Below are positions 61,002 through 64,000 of a DNA stretch of 64,000 bases, piece by piece (the first letter of the stretch is position 1; each line of letters begins with the position of its first letter). Origin of the DNA: Cucumis sativus (taxonomy: Eukaryota; Streptophyta; Magnoliopsida; Cucurbitales; Cucurbitaceae); NCBI RefSeq assembly GCF_000004075.3, contig NC_026659.2, positions 25,562,272-25,626,271 of the forward strand, written 5' to 3'. The translations under genes were made by a program, and so were the position numbers. The notes beneath the pieces are model-generated. The model was not told the DNA's origin. It was given only the letters and a program-made list of their open reading frames with translations, and searched no databases.

Positions 61002-61058
61002 GGAGAATATTCTAAAGATTCTCGGGAGTGGGCTCACCTTCATGGTTGAATATTCTCC
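61002..61058. repeat. 11-bp inverted repeat with GAATATTC cores
   Basis: GGAGAATATTC (61002-61012) and GAATATTCTCC (61048-61058) are exact complements 35 bp apart. Each core, GAAnnTTC, is a minimal heat-shock-element unit. Confidence 0.5.
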
Positions 61059-62254
61059 GCCTTCGCCTTTATGACTTTTAATTAAACTCTATAGTTAATA
61101 CGTTTGAATTTTATTTCTATTGCATAAATTATTTTAAAACATTAAGAATATTAATAATAATTTAACATATATTATTTTTCCTTAACTTTCCTTCTCTTTC
61201 ACTCCTCACTAATCAATAAATAAACACAATTATGTGTACCAAGTCGCCAATTTGGTTTGCAACACCATAATTATTTTAAAATATTTGTAACTTCAATAAT
61301 TAAATATTCTATTTTCTACAATTTATTTTTATGAAATTGTTTGGTTAGATTTTAAGTTTTAGTTTGACTTTTTAAAATATCGATAGAATTAATGCAAAAA
61401 ATTAAGAAATTTAGAAGTGGAATGAGCATGTATAGACTTTATACTTATATATATATATATAAACGAATCTATTGAAGCATTTTATAATTCTTGATACAAT
61501 TTGACTATTTTAACAATATCAATGAATTCGATTATTTCAGTATATTATCAATAAGTCATAGTGGATGATTAAAAACTAAAGAGAGATTGTAGTAAATAGA
61601 CAAGTAACTATCAAAATTTTGAAAACTAATACTATCAAATAAATATCGACAAACTTAGTTTAGATTTAAGAGATTTGAACTCCCTCGGCTCTTAATTAAT
61701 ATAATAAATAATCTTTTTACATTTTATTTTGAATTATTTGTACTAAATTATTAAAAAAAAAAAAAACATTTGCCAAAACAGCACTTATCATAAAATCACT
61801 ATTTTATATGAATATGTATTTTATTAGAAGAGCATTACGTATATTAATAAAATTTAATTTTGGAGAATGTATGTGAATATGTGTGTTGTCATTTATGCCC
61901 AATCCCATTGTCGTATATGAGAAGGATAGACTGGAGTTTTCACCCAAGAGGTCAGAATCTGTGAGAGTATATCCCTACTCTTGACTTTTGTGCCCATCCA
62001 TTTGATCTGTCACATCACAATATTACAAGGATATATCAGTCTTTTCATGAAATAAGGGTTAGAATCCCCTTTGTCTCTTTAGTTGACTCGGTGTTTGTTG
62101 ACTCCGTTACTCACTTTTTTCTTTATTTATTTGCCACAAATGTAGCCAAAACTCGAAATATTTATAATAAATTTATGACGGATAGTCATTTTTTTTTATA
62201 TAAATTATATATATTATTGTGATTTATATCTTATTTGCGATTTATTTATTTTAG

Positions 62255-62460
62255 ATCATTTCGTACAATTAAGGTCTGAGATCAAATAAAATAAATGTAT
62301 AATTTTTTTATCTCAAGCCACTTCGATGTCACTAAGGCCCGAGATACAATAAATAAATGAAGAATTCTCCCATCATGGAGTATCTCGAAACATGGTATAT
62401 TCAAGATTGTGTATCGCGAGCATGTGATTGAAGTAGTTTTGGTATTTTATATTTTGAATG
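62255..62460. repeat. Dispersed repeat A, copy 2 (inverted relative to copy 1)
   Basis: Shares GATGTCACTAAGGCCCGAGAT, CGAAACATGGTAT and TGTGTATCGCGAGCATGTG-like blocks, in order, with the complement of 18640-19130. No coding capacity seen. Confidence 0.6.
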
Positions 62461-64000
62461 TGTGATATATTTTTTTTACTGTTTTTAAAATTGTTCTAAA
62501 TATTTTATCGATTTATTATACTTTTTAAAAAACCACATTAAATTAGGAGATTTATTTGGTGTCTAATACATTTTTTTATTCATTTAATTTCTTTTAAAAA
62601 AATATTTGATCATTGGGATAAATTTTAGTTTAAAACATGGTTTATAGTATTTTGATTAACCAAAATAAAACAAAATATCATAGAGTTTGAATTCGAATTC
62701 AAGAGTTTAAAACTCGTAAAGTCTAACCTAATTTTGCCTAGATTTTTTTTTTTAATTTTAAATGTTTTTGAAACTAGATAGTGATTCTCCACCAAATTTT
62801 AACACCAAATTTGTAATTTTAAGTATAAGTGTATAGTTTGCAATAACTAACATTTAATTGGTGAGGAAATAAAAAGAAGATATTAACGCTCTTCCTTGTA
62901 CATTTTATGTCAAATTTGAGAGGTTGTCTCAAATTTACACTACACTTTTTAAGTAGTATTTTAATTTAAAAACAATATCATAATTATGTAACTTTAGAAA
63001 TATATAGACCATGATCTTTTGTAGTTGTGTTTAACTAATCCCATAAATTTAATGAAGTCTATAAATTGACAAAAAAAAGAAGAAGAATAGAGTTTATAAT
63101 TTTCCTTGGACAAAAATAATGTACATTGCATATAATTAGTATAATCTAAGTTTTGTAGGCTCAATTTTATATTTTGTAAAATGACACACTCGTTTTCATG
63201 CCAACTCTTAAATCTCAAAGAGAAAAGGACATAAAAGAAATTAAAAGATGAAAATCTTGATATGTAAAAATATGGTACTTGTATAATTTTCACTCTACCT
63301 ATTTTTTTGACACATTTAATTCGTGTTTGGTCAACACGTTTTAAAAATAGTACTATTGACATTGATGTAAAATCCACTAATACTTATTGTATACTTATTG
63401 TGAAAGTAAATTATAGTTTTTTTTTTAAAGAATTACATGGGAAGAAATTAAAAATTGGAACCATAAAAGGTAAAGATAAAATTGAAAGAATGGGTAGAAG
63501 TCGTTTGGTCCTCCGTAACCTTTGAAGCTAAAAAAATGAGCCTTCACATTATTCCATCTTTGAACATGTTGAAGAAAAGAGATCACTCCAAGATTAACGC
63601 ACGGTCCTTTGCTCGAAAAAGAATACTTTATTAAAATATCAAAAGATATCGAACGATTGACAACCTCCGAGTAGTTAGCTTCGACAACCATTGGGTGAAG
63701 ATTAAAGGAATTCGTGCATGAGAGTGCTTCACAAGTTCAAAAATCTTGATCTTCTTACAGTTTTTAAAGAAAACAAATTGTAGTTATTGTCGTCCGAGAT
63801 GCATCTAATTATTTTTTATAACTTATTTATTTTAAAAAGTAGTGTGTTAGAGTGGTCAAGAATGGATGACCTCATTGACAATCATATGCATGTATTCATC
63901 CATTTGTACACAATCGTCTTCTTCATGTCTCCAAGTTGTTGTTTGTTTTCGTTAAGAAACTAAAACCATTTTTTGTGAGTGAAACTCCGCGGATTTCATC

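Larger units (their letters stand above)
57808..64000. other. Right-hand spacer, no supported gene
   Basis: After the PMEI copy 2 promoter (to about 58030) this is AT-rich. It contains dispersed repeat B (59026-59262), a TGGGCY cluster (59335-59447), a small inverted repeat (61002-61058), three TTGAC-type motifs near 61979, 62082 and 62097, dispersed repeat A (62255-62460) and a possible decayed coding stretch near 63495-63700 (minus). Confidence 0.55.

Noticed and set aside
62994-63377. 127-codon minus-strand frame at the right edge
   Set aside because: Phe/Ile/Lys-rich translation of AT-rich DNA, no domain or conserved pattern.

Overview
This is a window of nuclear DNA from a dicot plant. 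It has interrupted genes with AT-rich introns, long AT-rich spacers and plant-only families (LysM receptor kinase, glucan water dikinase, PMEI, PPR, neprosin). Repeat copies built on CTATC-n-GATAG palindromes look like those I associate with Cucumis and relatives, so a cucurbit is my best guess. That is an inference, not a proof.

Layout: (1) 604-6391 (+), a LysM receptor-like kinase of the LYK3 kind, 10 exons. (2) 8321-12211 (+), the medium (mu) subunit of the AP-1 clathrin adaptor, 11 exons, converging on (3) 12703-15893 (-), an alpha/beta-hydrolase lipase, 8 exons. (4) 19799-22032 (+), a P-class PPR protein, 2 exons. (5) 23454-27027 (-), a neprosin/DUF239 protein, 7 exons. (6) 27028-39438, over 12 kb with no gene I can support. 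(7) 39439-40169 (+), a secreted SOUL haem-binding protein. (8) 40535-40798 (-), a doubtful small membrane ORF. (9) 41117-52205 (-), alpha-glucan water dikinase GWD1, 33 coding exons, with a solo LTR in one intron. (10) 54775-55287 and 57325-57807 (-), two tandem PMEI-domain genes. (11) 57808-64000, AT-rich spacer with repeats.

The exon models of LYK, AP-1 mu, lipase, PPR, neprosin and SOUL were joined by hand with reading phase checked at each junction. They give whole codon numbers (630, 428, 467, 489, 420 and 208 residues). GWD1 joins to about 1,471 residues; some of its exon edges may be off by a base.

The genes do not form a pathway; this is an ordinary eukaryotic neighbourhood apart from the PMEI tandem pair. 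I found no CRISPR array, tRNA, rRNA or clear new system. The points most worth a second look are a 27-bp tandem duplication that copies a splice donor in the LYK gene, three GC-AG introns, the solo LTR with intact target-site duplication, a 14-bp near-palindrome AAACGnCGTCGTTT at four places, two TGGGCY clusters without genes, and two diverged repeat families with copies about 40 kb apart.
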